DNA of 64,000 bases from G963662675 sp963662675 (GTDB lineage: Bacteria; Bacteroidota; Bacteroidia; Bacteroidales; Prolixibacteraceae), in the NCBI GenBank assembly GCA_963662675.2, contig CAXXHP010000002.1, positions 682,001-746,000 on the forward strand. The letters run 5' to 3'. This document shows, piece after piece, positions 25,285 through 35,087 of this stretch. Position 1 is the first letter of the stretch; each line of letters opens with the position of its first letter. Made by a program: the position numbers and the translations under genes. The notes beneath the pieces are model-generated. The model did not search any database, had not been told where the DNA came from, and saw nothing but the letters and a program-made list of their open reading frames with translations.

Positions 25285-25818
25285 CTATTTATATTTCATC
25301 TTTTTAAAGATATCCCAGAGTACTATTCCTGCACTTACCGAAACATTGAACGAGTGTTTTGTCCCAAATTGTGGAATTTCAATGGCTCCATCACACAGAT
25401 CAACAATTTTTTGCTGAACTCCTTTTACTTCATTCCCAAAGATCAATGCTAGCTTTTCATCATTGCCGGGATTAAAATCAGGAAGCATAATGCTTTTTTC
25501 AATTTGTTCAATGGCATATATCTTGTAATTTTCTTTTTTGAGTGAAGAAATGGCATCTTCTGTATGTTCGAAATATTTCCAACTAACAGATTTTTCGGCA
25601 TCCAGAGCTGTTTTATGAATTTCTTTATTAGGAGGTGTGGCAGTAATCCCACACAAGTGTAATTCTTTAATTAGCAATGCATCCGAGGTTCGAAAAAATG
25701 AGCCGATATTGTTGCAACTTCTAATATTGTCCAATATCACAATAATAGGTAGTTTGTCGGTTTGTTTGTATTGGTCGGTATTTAGTCTGTTAAGTTCGTT
25801 CGTCCGTAATTTTCTCAT
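25285..25818 (-). CDS. TrmH/SpoU-family RNA 2'-O-methyltransferase
   Basis: A 177-residue SPOUT methyltransferase using SAM to methylate a ribose in tRNA or rRNA. The three SpoU motifs are present: N-IGSFFRTSDAL (residues 36-46), ALIFGNEVKGV (near 125) and IEIPQFGTKHSFNVSVSAGIVLWD (near 148-170), which form the trefoil knot and SAM site. There is no N-terminal substrate-binding extension, so the target RNA cannot be named. It lies 17 bases after arcA and may be transcribed with it. Confidence 0.88.
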   Translation of the reverse strand: MRKLRTNELNRLNTDQYKQTDKLPIIVILDNIRSCNNIGSFFRTSDALLIKELHLCGITATPPNKEIHKTALDAEKSVSWKYFEHTEDAISSLKKENYKIYAIEQIEKSIMLPDFNPGNDEKLALIFGNEVKGVQQKIVDLCDGAIEIPQFGTKHSFNVSVSAGIVLWDIFKKMKYK

Positions 25819-25835
25819 CGCTTATAATCGCATTT

Positions 25836-27104
25836 TTAGTTTATTTCTTTTCTACGGAAGGGCATGGTCATACACCTGGCGCCTCCTCCTCCTCGTGCCA
25901 ACTCAGAACCGGCAATAGTAATTACACATTTTTTATTCTTGAGGATTTTGCTTTCCCCGGTTATAATATCTTGAGCTCTGATTACTTCAAATCCGTGATT
26001 GTTTAGTTCGGAAATTGTGTTGACGTTACGCTCATAACCAATGATTTGGTTGGGAGCTATAGCGAAAAAGTTAGCTCCACTGTGCCATTGTTCACGTTCT
26101 TGTACCCACTGATCTTTGCTGCCGCCACAATAGATGGGTTTCATGTCCATCCCCAGTTTTTGAAGGGCTTTAAGAATGTTCGTTTCCTCCGTAATTTTGA
26201 TGACTTTCCCATCTTCAATCTGAATATGAATGGTGTGATAGCGGTTGGTGCCTAAGATAAGTGGCTCGTAAACCATGCAGGTGTCATTGCCAAGAAAGGT
26301 AAAAGCCATATCCAGATGGATGAATGATTCTGGCATATCTGGTAATTCTTGAATTATAATGTGTTGGATGGGGCGCTTTCTTGCCTTAATGTTTTCTAAA
26401 ATGAAATCAATTCCTTGCGTTGATGTTCGCGCTCCAGTTCCAATTACTAACACATCTTTTTTTGCAATAAGTATGTCTCCTCCTTCTATCGAAATCTTCT
26501 TAATTGCCTGAATATCTAACGATTTTTGTGGATTGATGGTTTTAGTCCTAAGCTCTGAATGGTTATTGAAAATAGTTTCCATGATCAAGGCTTCTCGGTC
26601 GCGGACTTTATTGGCCATTTTGCCAATTAAAATTTCGTTCCCATAAGCGATGGATGCATCGCGTGTAAAAAGGGAATTGTGCAATGGCAATAAGCTGAAA
26701 CGCTCCTGGCTGAGATAGCGTGTAAGGTTGTTGCGTTTTATGGGTACACCTTGTATTAGTTGTTGTGCCAAATCGGTAGCCTTTAATTGTTCCAGATCTT
26801 GCATAATGTCGGTGGCATTTTCTCGGATTTGGATTTCGTGGAGTAATTTCGTTTTAACCTCGTCTTTTTCCAAAACCTCGGTGAGCAAATCTTTTACCTC
26901 AAAGCATTTACATACCTGAGATAATACACCTTTCAGTTGTTTGTATTCATCCTGTGCAACAGACAGGTTTAATATGTCACTATAAAGTGCCCGTTTTGCT
27001 GTTTCTGGGGTCATCTCTTCTACTTCTAATCCGGGTGTATGAATGATCACTCCTTCGAGTTCCCCAAACTCGGACGTAATGTTTGTTTGTATTTTTTTGT
27101 CCAT
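25836..27104 (-). CDS. arcA: Arginine deiminase
   Basis: Hydrolyses arginine to citrulline and ammonia. The 422 residues have the expected length. Motifs of the guanidino-modifying pentein fold are visible: FTRDASIAYG, IEGGDILI (near residues 205-212), the HLDMAFTFLG loop with the catalytic His, and the C-terminal SELARGGGGARCMTMP with the nucleophilic Cys near residue 411. No ornithine transcarbamylase, carbamate kinase or antiporter lies nearby, so the full ADI pathway is not shown here. It is divergent from the DUF4294 gene. Confidence 0.9.
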   Translation of the reverse strand: MDKKIQTNITSEFGELEGVIIHTPGLEVEEMTPETAKRALYSDILNLSVAQDEYKQLKGVLSQVCKCFEVKDLLTEVLEKDEVKTKLLHEIQIRENATDIMQDLEQLKATDLAQQLIQGVPIKRNNLTRYLSQERFSLLPLHNSLFTRDASIAYGNEILIGKMANKVRDREALIMETIFNNHSELRTKTINPQKSLDIQAIKKISIEGGDILIAKKDVLVIGTGARTSTQGIDFILENIKARKRPIQHIIIQELPDMPESFIHLDMAFTFLGNDTCMVYEPLILGTNRYHTIHIQIEDGKVIKITEETNILKALQKLGMDMKPIYCGGSKDQWVQEREQWHSGANFFAIAPNQIIGYERNVNTISELNNHGFEVIRAQDIITGESKILKNKKCVITIAGSELARGGGGARCMTMPFRRKEIN

Positions 27105-27215
27105 AATTACCCCTTTCAGTCAGATGTCAACAAATATAGCAACTCTTAATGTACCAAAATCTGACTTTGATATATTCGTTTTGGTTTAATAACATGCTAT
27201 CTTCGTAATTGTGAT

Positions 27216-27797
27216 ATGCGCATAATTATTTTTGTCATCGGCTTTTTCTTTTCGCTGCAAGGTATTTCCCAAGTGAAAGATTCCGTCACTTTTCTTGAGA
27301 TGATTGAGAATAACGGAGATACATTACCTCATGTCGAGTTGGATGAAATACCAATCTTTCCAAGAAAATTTAGCTCCCGGAAAGATGAACGAAAATATGG
27401 AAGGCTGTTGGCAAAAGTGAAAAAAGTATATCCTTATGCAAAAATAGCGGCTGAACTCCTCGGTGAATATGATGAGAAATACCAATCGACAAATGATTCG
27501 AAACTGAGACGTAAATACGTAAAAGAAGCCGAGAGTAAGTTGTTTGATCAGTACGGTGCACAGCTTAAAAAGTTGACAATATCTGAAGGGCGCATATTAA
27601 TAAAATTGATTGACAGGGAAACCGAGCATACATCTTTTGAATTGATAAAAGATTTAAAGGGTGGTTTGTCTGCCTTCTTTTGGCAGGGAATTGCCAAGAT
27701 TTTTGGGAATAACTTAAAAGATGCATATGACCCTGTAACCGAAGATCGTATGATTGAGGAAATCATCATTTATATAGAAGCCGGAGTAATCAAATGA
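27216..27797 (+). CDS. Exported DUF4294-family protein
   Basis: A 193-residue protein with an N-terminal signal peptide (RIIIFVIGFFFSLQGISQ). The body matches the Bacteroidetes DUF4294 pattern: VELDEIPIFP, then LLAKVKKVYPYAKIA, KKLTISEGRILIKLIDRETEHTSFELIK and FWQGIAKIFGNNLK. The family's function is unknown. Its stop overlaps the thpR start by four bases (ATGA), so the two are translationally coupled. Confidence 0.85.
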   Translation: MRIIIFVIGFFFSLQGISQVKDSVTFLEMIENNGDTLPHVELDEIPIFPRKFSSRKDERKYGRLLAKVKKVYPYAKIAAELLGEYDEKYQSTNDSKLRRKYVKEAESKLFDQYGAQLKKLTISEGRILIKLIDRETEHTSFELIKDLKGGLSAFFWQGIAKIFGNNLKDAYDPVTEDRMIEEIIIYIEAGVIK

Positions 27798-28351
27798 AAA
27801 GGGTATTTGTAGGCATAAGCATTCATTTAAAGCCGGAACTTATAGAAAGTATCGAGTTAATAAAAGAAGAGCTGAAGTCTGAGAGGATCAGATGGGTGTC
27901 TGAAGACAACCTTCATTTGACGTTGAAGTTTTTAGGTGATATTTCGGATGAAGATATCACTAAAGTGAAAGATGTTCTGACTCATAAATCCAAAGAATTT
28001 ACTCACTTCTCTTTCGAGTTAGAAGGCCTTTCGTATTTCAACCATAAGGGTAACCCTAGTGTTATTTTTTGTCATGTCCCGCATAATAAGCAGCTAGTAG
28101 ATCTTGCTGTGTCTCTCCGCGATAGCTTAACGCAAATCGGATTTCAAAAAAATGACAAGGAATTTAAGCCTCATCTTACGCTTGCTCGCATCAAAACCCT
28201 TAAAAGGCCAGATCAATTCTATGAAGTTATAAGGAAGCCAAGAAAAGGAGTGCAGCAGGTTGTGCCTGTTAATGAGTTTGTATTGTACGAAAGTATTCTA
28301 AAACCTTCTGGGGCATTTTATGTTGTCATGCAAAAATTTCCTTTGGCTTAG
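27794..28351 (+). CDS. thpR: RNA 2',3'-cyclic phosphodiesterase (2H family)
   Basis: A 185-residue 2H phosphoesterase that opens 2',3'-cyclic phosphates on RNA, formerly called 2'-5' RNA ligase. The two catalytic HxT motifs are present as HLTLKFLGD (near residue 42) and HLTLARIK (near 127). The start MKRVFVGISIHL is typical. It overlaps the DUF4294 gene by four bases and converges on the sugar-transferase gene. Confidence 0.92.
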   Translation: MKRVFVGISIHLKPELIESIELIKEELKSERIRWVSEDNLHLTLKFLGDISDEDITKVKDVLTHKSKEFTHFSFELEGLSYFNHKGNPSVIFCHVPHNKQLVDLAVSLRDSLTQIGFQKNDKEFKPHLTLARIKTLKRPDQFYEVIRKPRKGVQQVVPVNEFVLYESILKPSGAFYVVMQKFPLA

Positions 28352-28359
28352 CCCTCTTT

Positions 28360-29775
28360 TTATTTCCCTTTTGCACGGAATACCTCAAGAAAGGTGTGGA
28401 TGAGAATCTTGAAATCGAGATATAGAGAAATATTTTTCAAGTAAACAAGATCGTATGGTAGGCGCTCTAGCATTTCGTCAACGTTTGATGCATAGCCATA
28501 TTTGACTTGCCCCCAAGAGGTAATTCCGGGCCTTATCTTTTGCAGCATAGTGTAGTGGGGTGCTCGTTTTTCGATTTGATCAATAAAGTATTGGCGTTCT
28601 GGGCGGGGGCCAACCAAGGACATTTCTCCTTTAAGGACATTGAAAAATTGGGGGATTTCGTCGAGGTGGGTTTTTCTCAAAAATCTACCACAATTGGTAA
28701 TTCTAGGATCGTTATGTCCCGAAAGTTCTGGCTTTCCATTCTCAGCATCGCTAACCATTGTGCGAAACTTGTAAATGACAAAAGGCTTTCCAAATTTGCC
28801 TATGCGAGTTTGCGAATAGAATATTTTTCCTGAAGAATCTGTTTTTATCCAAATAACAAAAAAAGCAATAAGAGGGGAGAATAGAATCAACGCAGAAATA
28901 GAAAAAATAACATCTATCAGGCGTTTCATATTTTCTTGCCAAGTAGGCATTAAGCCGTTGGATATTTTTATTAAAGGGCTACTAAATATGATATTGGCCT
29001 TTTTGTTTCCGGAAAGCAAATCATAAAGATCAGGGATTCCCCATATTGTTAATGTGTAGTTTTGTAAAGAGGTTAGTATTTCGCTTAAGAGTTGATGTTG
29101 AGTTGATTCAATGGCAATAATAATTTCTTCTAATTTATGCTGATGAGCAATATTGCTGAAATCTTTGAAGGATCCCAATCGAGGCAAATACCCTTCCATG
29201 GGATAATTCTCCCTGTCTTCAACTGATAAAAAACCAATGAATTTATTCCCGGCAGGGCGATGCTGGGAACTTAGCTCGTTATAAATGTCTACTGCTTTTT
29301 CGTTGCCACCTATAATTATAGTGCTAAACCCAATTTTACGTGAATGGATCTGACGTACAGTTCTGCTTGTTTGAATGAGCCGAAAAAAATATGTCATCCC
29401 AAAATGGAGGAAGAAAAGAGTGAAAAACAGGTTGTAATAGTTTTTGTACGACTCAATAAAGTCATCAAGCAGCAATGCAAAGAAAATTACAATTACGCCT
29501 GATAATGAAGTAATAAAAGTTTGTCCGAATTCGAGAAGACGAGATTTTCGGTATATGTCGGTATAATATCCGCTTATATAATAAAATGTAATCCAAAACA
29601 AAGGAATCAGAAATAGTCCTAAATAGAAACGAGTTGTGAATTCGATGGGAATATCAATTCCAAATTTTTGTGGCTCGATGTATATTTTCCGATATAGGTA
29701 AAACAAGACCCAGCTTCCTGATGCAGCGAGTAAGTCAAAAAATAAGTACTTGATAACATGTACTTTTTTATTCAT
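28360..29775 (-). CDS. Polyprenyl-phosphate sugar-1-phosphate transferase (WcaJ/WbaP type)
   Basis: Inner-membrane enzyme that starts exopolysaccharide or O-glycan repeat synthesis by moving a sugar-1-phosphate from UDP-sugar to undecaprenyl phosphate. Several N-terminal membrane helices and a CoA-binding-like Rossmann domain (TIIIGGNEKAVDIYNEL) precede the C-terminal bacterial sugar transferase domain. That domain has the MKRLIDVIFSISALILFSP re-entrant helix, KFRTMV, HLDEIPQFFNVLKGEMSLVGPRPE and GITSWGQV. I start at ATG 29775 (MNKKVHVIKYLF); the frame is open to a GTG at 29817. The sugar is not predictable. No further capsule genes surround it. Confidence 0.9.
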   Translation of the reverse strand: MNKKVHVIKYLFFDLLAASGSWVLFYLYRKIYIEPQKFGIDIPIEFTTRFYLGLFLIPLFWITFYYISGYYTDIYRKSRLLEFGQTFITSLSGVIVIFFALLLDDFIESYKNYYNLFFTLFFLHFGMTYFFRLIQTSRTVRQIHSRKIGFSTIIIGGNEKAVDIYNELSSQHRPAGNKFIGFLSVEDRENYPMEGYLPRLGSFKDFSNIAHQHKLEEIIIAIESTQHQLLSEILTSLQNYTLTIWGIPDLYDLLSGNKKANIIFSSPLIKISNGLMPTWQENMKRLIDVIFSISALILFSPLIAFFVIWIKTDSSGKIFYSQTRIGKFGKPFVIYKFRTMVSDAENGKPELSGHNDPRITNCGRFLRKTHLDEIPQFFNVLKGEMSLVGPRPERQYFIDQIEKRAPHYTMLQKIRPGITSWGQVKYGYASNVDEMLERLPYDLVYLKNISLYLDFKILIHTFLEVFRAKGK

Positions 29776-29867
29776 AGAAATAAACTGGTTTGGTCTGTGG
29801 ATTTGCACATCTTGCACAATAAATGGAACGACTCGTCTTTATTTATATTGCAGTAAAATTAGGTATT

Positions 29868-30707
29868 TTACTGCAAAAGCAAACTTCCGCGTGAATTTAG
29901 CTTCTCTTTAACTTCCTCAAGAATTTGTTTGGCTTTTAATAGCTCAGTCAGCGATATTGTTACGGCTGATTGCTTTTTTGTGGCTTTTATAAATTGTTTG
30001 ATCGCATTTTGTTCTGATAACAGATGCTTATCCTCACCTAAAGGTGCTACTTGAAAAGATCTAATTGGTTGGTCTTTGGGGAATAGATCCACTGTCGAAA
30101 GGTTGTTCTCAAATTGGGATGAAAACAAAATTCGTGCAACTGATGCTGAGGAAAAAGTAATACGAATGTCAAGAACAAATGACTTGTCTTTGCCTTCAAT
30201 TGAAAAAATATCCAGCTTTTTTAATTCACTTTTATCAAGCAGAGATAGATAAAGGAAGGTGTTCGTTAATTGATCCTCCATACCTTCTCCTGGCATTGTT
30301 GATGTGGATACATTTATAAGTAATGGAGCTGAAATTTGTCCATATATCTTCATGTTCTCATTTAGAAAAATGTATGGGTTGAAAATTTGAGTAATACAGT
30401 CTGCTTCACGCTCCAGATTGATCAGTTCTTTGATTTCTTGGATACATAACTTGGGTATTGTGCGAGAGAAGATGTGGTTACTGCTGCGGATAATCATCTT
30501 TAGTAATTTAGATCCGGGAGCAGGAATATCTAAATAGATACCATCTGAGGTGTCTGTCATGCTTTCGGCACTATAAAGTATTGATTTTTCATTGTGCACA
30601 TCAATGTCAAGAGCAAGATCTGTAATTTTTAACTCCTTGAATTCTTGTATTAACTCAATTGATTTGCTTCTAGAGTGATTGGCTGAAAGGATTCCCATTT
30701 TGATCAT
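29868..30707 (-). CDS. Gfo/Idh/MocA-like protein without a recognisable nucleotide-binding motif
   Basis: A 279-residue protein. Its layout follows the Gfo/Idh/MocA oxidoreductases: a short alpha/beta N-terminal half (TDTSDGIYLDIPAPGSKLLKMIIRSSNHIFSR), the helix with IQEIKELINLEREADCITQIFNPYIF in place of the EKP helix, then a beta-sheet half and a final helix ending LLKAKQILEEVKEKLNSRG. The GxGxxG dinucleotide motif and the EKP lysine are absent. It lies 92 bases upstream of the sugar-transferase gene on the same strand. Catalysis looks unlikely; a scaffold role is possible. Family call tentative. Confidence 0.5.
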   Translation of the reverse strand: MIKMGILSANHSRSKSIELIQEFKELKITDLALDIDVHNEKSILYSAESMTDTSDGIYLDIPAPGSKLLKMIIRSSNHIFSRTIPKLCIQEIKELINLEREADCITQIFNPYIFLNENMKIYGQISAPLLINVSTSTMPGEGMEDQLTNTFLYLSLLDKSELKKLDIFSIEGKDKSFVLDIRITFSSASVARILFSSQFENNLSTVDLFPKDQPIRSFQVAPLGEDKHLLSEQNAIKQFIKATKKQSAVTISLTELLKAKQILEEVKEKLNSRGSLLLQ

Positions 30708-30835
30708 AGCTGCAAATTAGAAATAAAAAGCTATTTTAAGGGTTTGCAAAAGGCATAACTTTTCAACCGATTTTGTTGATAATGTGTTTGTAAAGATGCG
30801 TATTGCCGAGATCTTTTTAACCTATTTTTACAGCT

Positions 30836-31498
30836 ATGAAGAGAGAGATGGATTCCCGAGATACAATGAGACATCAAGGCATGAGAAAGCGTTTGGTAGA
30901 AGGCCTTCAGATAAAAGGCATTCGGGATCAAAAGGTGTTGGATGCAATTGCGAAAGTTCCTCGCCATTTGTTTATGGATAGCAGTTTTATTCAGTTTGCA
31001 TATAAAGACCAGGCTTTTCCTATTGGAGCTGGACAGACTATATCTCAGCCGTATACTGTCGCTTTTCAAACCATGATGTTGCAATTGGAACCCAATGAGA
31101 AAGTTCTGGAGGTTGGTACCGGATCTGGATATCAGGCAGCTGTTCTTTTAGAAATGGGTGTAAATGTTTTTACCATTGAAAGACAACGAGAGCTTTACTT
31201 GAAAGTTCAGCAATTGCTACCTGAAATTGGCTACCACCCAAAGTTCTTCTATGGCGATGGGTATAAGGGGTTACCAACCTATGGCCCTTTCGATAAAATT
31301 ATTGTAACTGCTGGAGCTCCTGTCGTTCCTGAAGATTTGCTGAAACAACTTCGCATTGGCGGGAGAATGGTTATTCCTTTTGGTCCATCTGAAAAGCAAA
31401 CAATGACTGTCATTGTTCGCGAAGGTGAAAATGATTATAAAAGAGAGTCTCATGGAACATTTGTCTTTGTTCCTCTGTTAAAGGGTACAGAAAAATAA
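30836..31498 (+). CDS. pcm: Protein-L-isoaspartate O-methyltransferase
   Basis: SAM-dependent repair enzyme that methylates L-isoaspartyl residues in damaged proteins. The 220 residues contain the family motifs AIAKVPRHLFMDSSF, GAGQTISQPYTVAFQTMML, the SAM motif VLEVGTGSGYQAAVL (near residue 90), GDGYKGLPTYGPFDKIIVTAGAP and LRIGGRMVIPFG. The first ATG is taken; a start at 30851 or 30869 would also fit. It is followed 7 bases later by the metallo-hydrolase gene. Confidence 0.93.
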   Translation: MKREMDSRDTMRHQGMRKRLVEGLQIKGIRDQKVLDAIAKVPRHLFMDSSFIQFAYKDQAFPIGAGQTISQPYTVAFQTMMLQLEPNEKVLEVGTGSGYQAAVLLEMGVNVFTIERQRELYLKVQQLLPEIGYHPKFFYGDGYKGLPTYGPFDKIIVTAGAPVVPEDLLKQLRIGGRMVIPFGPSEKQTMTVIVREGENDYKRESHGTFVFVPLLKGTEK

Positions 31499-31505
31499 TA
31501 GATAC

Positions 31506-32147
31506 ATGATATATATTCAAAAGTTTACATTTAACCCAATTCAGGAAAACACATATGTTTTATATGATGAAACGGGAGAATGTGTTATTGTTGATGCGGG
31601 TTGTTATTTCGAGAATGAGAAAGATGAATTAACTCGCTTCATTGAGGAGAAGAATTTAAAACCGGTAAAATTGGTCAATACCCATTGTCATTTTGACCAT
31701 GTTTTAGGTGTCTCATTTTGTAGGTCTAGATATAATATTCCATTTCTGGCGCATAAAAATGATGCTGCGATGATTGACGATGCGGTTGCTCATGGTGATG
31801 CATTTGGCGTTCCTGTTGAGCCAATTGAACTGCCGGATGAATATTTAGACGAAGGGGATGTAGTTAAGTTTGGTAATTCGGAGCTGGAACTTTTCCACGT
31901 GCCGGGCCATGCTCCAGGCAGTCTGGTTATTCATCAACCGGAGCAGAAATTTCTTTTGGCTGGAGATGTCCTTTTCTATGGAAGTATTGGACGAACTGAT
32001 TTGCCAGGAGGGAGCTATGAGCAATTAATAACCAATATCAAGAAAAAACTACTGGTTTTACCCGAAGAAACAATTGTTTATAGTGGTCATGGGCCTGAAA
32101 CAAATATTGGATTTGAGAAAAAATCCAATCCTTTTTTAATGGACTAA
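31506..32147 (+). CDS. MBL-fold metallo-hydrolase, glyoxalase II-like
   Basis: A 213-residue metallo-beta-lactamase-fold hydrolase. The metal motif is NTHCHFDHVLG (HxHxDH, residues 58-68), with the further ligands in HVPGHAPGSLVIH, LLAGDVLF and YSGHGPET. The length and GDVLFYGSIGRTDLPGG motif match the YcbL-type subgroup, so the substrate may be a thioester, but it lacks the C-terminal glutathione-binding domain of true GloB. It is probably co-transcribed with pcm. Confidence 0.85.
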   Translation: MIYIQKFTFNPIQENTYVLYDETGECVIVDAGCYFENEKDELTRFIEEKNLKPVKLVNTHCHFDHVLGVSFCRSRYNIPFLAHKNDAAMIDDAVAHGDAFGVPVEPIELPDEYLDEGDVVKFGNSELELFHVPGHAPGSLVIHQPEQKFLLAGDVLFYGSIGRTDLPGGSYEQLITNIKKKLLVLPEETIVYSGHGPETNIGFEKKSNPFLMD

Positions 32148-32187
32148 CAGGCAGATAAAAATCATATTTTCCCATGGGGAATGAACC

Positions 32188-32195
32188 TATTTTTG
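32188..32195 (+). promoter_or_regulatory. -7 box of the gcvP promoter
   Basis: TATTTTTG is an exact TAnnTTTG match, 26 bases before the gcvP ATG. No TTG is seen at the expected -33 position. Confidence 0.45.
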
Positions 32196-32221
32196 ACACA
32201 AAAGAAGATATAAAATAACGA

Positions 32222-35086
32222 ATGGCAAGCGATAAATTTGTAACCCGGCATATTGGGCCACGAGATCAGGAGATTAAGGAAATGTTGGCAAAGATCGGAG
32301 TCGGATCATTGGATGAGCTGATTGAGCAAACTGTTCCGGAAAATATTAGGCTAGATAAATCATTGCAGCTGGAAGATGGGCTCACCGAGAGGCAGTATTA
32401 CCGAAAGATATTGGCATTGGCGCAAAAGAACAAAGTCTTTAATACATACATTGGAATGGGGTATTACGATACGATCACCCCTGCAGTTATTCTTCGAAAT
32501 GTATTGGAGAACCCGGTTTGGTATACCTCATACACGCCTTATCAAGCAGAAATATCACAGGGTAGGTTGGAAGCTCTCCTGAATTTCCAAACAATGGTTT
32601 GTGAACTCACAGCAATGGAACTTGCTAACGCTTCTTTATTGGATGAGGCAACTGCAGCAGCAGAGGCGATGATTCTGATGTACAATGCGCGTTCAAGAGC
32701 GAAGGCAAAAGCCGGAGCTAACGTCGTTTTGGTTGATCAGTTTATTTGGCCTCAAACGCTTGATGTATTGAGAACCAGAGCGATTCCTTTAAATATTGAA
32801 TTGAAGGTGTTGGATGCCAGTGATTTTGTCTTTACAGATGAAGTGATTGGATGTATCGTGCAGTACCCGAATTCGAATGGCGAAGTTGTTTCGTATAAAA
32901 AATTGGTTGAAGCTGCCCATTCTGCTGACGCCAAGGTTGCCTTTGCTGCAGACTTGTTGAGTCTTGCAATTTTAATCCCTCCAGGGGAGTGGGGGGCTGA
33001 TGTAGTGTTTGGGAATTCACAACGGTTTGGTGTACCTATGGGGTATGGTGGTCCACATGCTGCTTTCTTTGCTGCAAAAGGTGAATATAAACGAAACATG
33101 CCCGGACGTATAATCGGTGTTTCGAAAGATTGTCATGGAAACAGAGCTTTGCGAATGGCTCTGCAAACACGTGAACAGCATATTAAGAGAGAACGTGCTA
33201 CGTCTAATATTTGTACTGCTCAAGCCTTGTTGTCAACAATGGCCGGTTTTTATGGCGTCTATCATGGGCCCGAAGGGATTATTCAGGTGGCAGAGCGTAT
33301 TCATTACATCTCGGCTTTTTTGGAAAAAGAAATTACGGGTCTTGGATATGTGCAATGCAACGAGAACTATTTTGACACGATTCGATTCTCATTGCCCAAA
33401 TATGTAAAACGAGAGGATATTGAATGGCTATCTCATGAGCTAGAGATGAACTTCCGGTATTTTGACAATGGTGAAGTAGGGTTGAGTATTGATGAGACGA
33501 CCAATTTGGATGACATTAACTGGATCATTGAAGTGTTTGCCAAGGCTGCCAATAAACCTTATCCATCAATAAAGGCTTATCCAGAAGTGTGCACGATCAG
33601 CTCAGATAAATTGCGGACCAATAAGTTTATGCAACAAGAGGTATTCAATAAGTACCGTTCTGAAACTGAAATGGTAAGATATATTAAGAAACTGGAGCAT
33701 AGGGATATCTCATTAACTCATTCTATGATCCCACTTGGTTCATGTACCATGAAGTTGAATGCGGCTACCGAAATGTTACCGTTAAGTTGGATTGAGTTTG
33801 GGGGAATTCATCCCTTCGTTCCCAAAAACCAAGCGAGAGGCTATCAGGAGATGATGGAGGAGCTGCGGCGTGATTTATCAGAAATCACTGGATTTGCGGA
33901 TGTTAGCTTGCAGCCAAATTCTGGAGCTGCGGGTGAATATGCGGGGCTAATGGTTATTCAGGCTTTTCATCAGAGTAGAGGAGACTTTCAGAGGAAGGTC
34001 GTTTTGATCCCATCATCAGCGCATGGAACAAATCCTGCAAGTGCGGTAATGGCCGGAATGGAAGTTGTGGTTGTTCCTTGTGATGAAAAAGGGAATGTTG
34101 ATGTGGAAATACTTCGACAAAAAGCAAAGGAATATAAAGAAACACTTTCTTCATTCATGGTGACTTACCCATCCACACATGGCGTTTTTGAGGCATCTAT
34201 CATTGAGATGTGCGAGATTATTCATCAATATGGAGGACAGGTTTATATGGATGGAGCTAATATGAATGCTCAAGTGGGGCTTACAAACCCAAAACGAATA
34301 GGTGCTGATGTTTGTCATCTGAATTTGCACAAAACGTTTGCAATACCTCATGGTGGTGGTGGCCCGGGAGTTGGCCCGATTGCAGTTGCAGCGCATTTGG
34401 TGGATTTTTTACCTTCTCATCCTGTGATGAACAATGGACACGTCGGCATTTCTGCGGTTTCTGCGGCTCCTTGGGGGAGCGCATCCGTATTGCCAATTAC
34501 ATATGGCTATATTAAGATGTTGGGCGCTGATGGGCTTAAGAGGTCAACCGAGATCGCGATACTTAATGCGAATTATATTGCTGAATCGTTGAAAGAGACT
34601 TATGGTATTTTATATACTGGAGAGAAAGGACGAGTAGCGCATGAGATGATTTTAGAATGTAGGCATTTTAAAGCAGAGTCGGGCATTACAGAGGCTGACA
34701 TTGCTAAGCGTTTAATGGATTATGGATTTCATGCTCCTACTTTATCATTTCCCGTGCACGGCACATTGATGGTTGAACCAACAGAGAGTGAGTCAAAACG
34801 CGAATTGGATCGTTTTGTTGAGGCTTTAGTGTCTATTTTTCAGGAGATTAATGATATCGTTCTCGGTAATTCAGATAAAGTCGACAATCCACTTAAGAAT
34901 GCTCCACATACTGCAGAAACTGTAACTTCAGATACATGGGAGCATAAATATAGCCGTCAGCAAGCTGCCTTCCCATTGGTCTGGCTAAAAGAAAATAAAT
35001 ACTGGCCTCCCGTAGGAAGAGTCAATGATGCTTTTGGGGATAGAAACTTGGTTTGTACCTGCGCGCCGACCATTAGTTATCAGTAG
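32222..35086 (+). CDS. gcvP: Glycine dehydrogenase (decarboxylating), P protein
   Basis: PLP enzyme of the glycine cleavage system that decarboxylates glycine and loads the aminomethyl group on lipoyl-GcvH. The 954 residues are the fused P1-P2 form. The N-terminal half carries FVTRHIGP, TPYQAEISQGRLEAL and GVSKDCHGNRALRMALQTREQHIKRE. The C-terminal half carries SMIPLGSCTMKLNA and the PLP-lysine region NLHKTFAIPHGGGGPGVGP. It ends WPPVGRVNDAFGDRNLVC, a typical P-protein terminus. gcvT and gcvH are not in this window. It seems to be transcribed alone from the -7 box just upstream. Confidence 0.96.
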   Translation: MASDKFVTRHIGPRDQEIKEMLAKIGVGSLDELIEQTVPENIRLDKSLQLEDGLTERQYYRKILALAQKNKVFNTYIGMGYYDTITPAVILRNVLENPVWYTSYTPYQAEISQGRLEALLNFQTMVCELTAMELANASLLDEATAAAEAMILMYNARSRAKAKAGANVVLVDQFIWPQTLDVLRTRAIPLNIELKVLDASDFVFTDEVIGCIVQYPNSNGEVVSYKKLVEAAHSADAKVAFAADLLSLAILIPPGEWGADVVFGNSQRFGVPMGYGGPHAAFFAAKGEYKRNMPGRIIGVSKDCHGNRALRMALQTREQHIKRERATSNICTAQALLSTMAGFYGVYHGPEGIIQVAERIHYISAFLEKEITGLGYVQCNENYFDTIRFSLPKYVKREDIEWLSHELEMNFRYFDNGEVGLSIDETTNLDDINWIIEVFAKAANKPYPSIKAYPEVCTISSDKLRTNKFMQQEVFNKYRSETEMVRYIKKLEHRDISLTHSMIPLGSCTMKLNAATEMLPLSWIEFGGIHPFVPKNQARGYQEMMEELRRDLSEITGFADVSLQPNSGAAGEYAGLMVIQAFHQSRGDFQRKVVLIPSSAHGTNPASAVMAGMEVVVVPCDEKGNVDVEILRQKAKEYKETLSSFMVTYPSTHGVFEASIIEMCEIIHQYGGQVYMDGANMNAQVGLTNPKRIGADVCHLNLHKTFAIPHGGGGPGVGPIAVAAHLVDFLPSHPVMNNGHVGISAVSAAPWGSASVLPITYGYIKMLGADGLKRSTEIAILNANYIAESLKETYGILYTGEKGRVAHEMILECRHFKAESGITEADIAKRLMDYGFHAPTLSFPVHGTLMVEPTESESKRELDRFVEALVSIFQEINDIVLGNSDKVDNPLKNAPHTAETVTSDTWEHKYSRQQAAFPLVWLKENKYWPPVGRVNDAFGDRNLVCTCAPTISYQ

Positions 35087-35087
35087 G

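Noticed and set aside
31506..32147. Glyoxalase II (gloB) call for the metallo-hydrolase
   Set aside because: The metal site fits but the C-terminal glutathione-binding domain is absent, so only the general MBL-fold call is supported.
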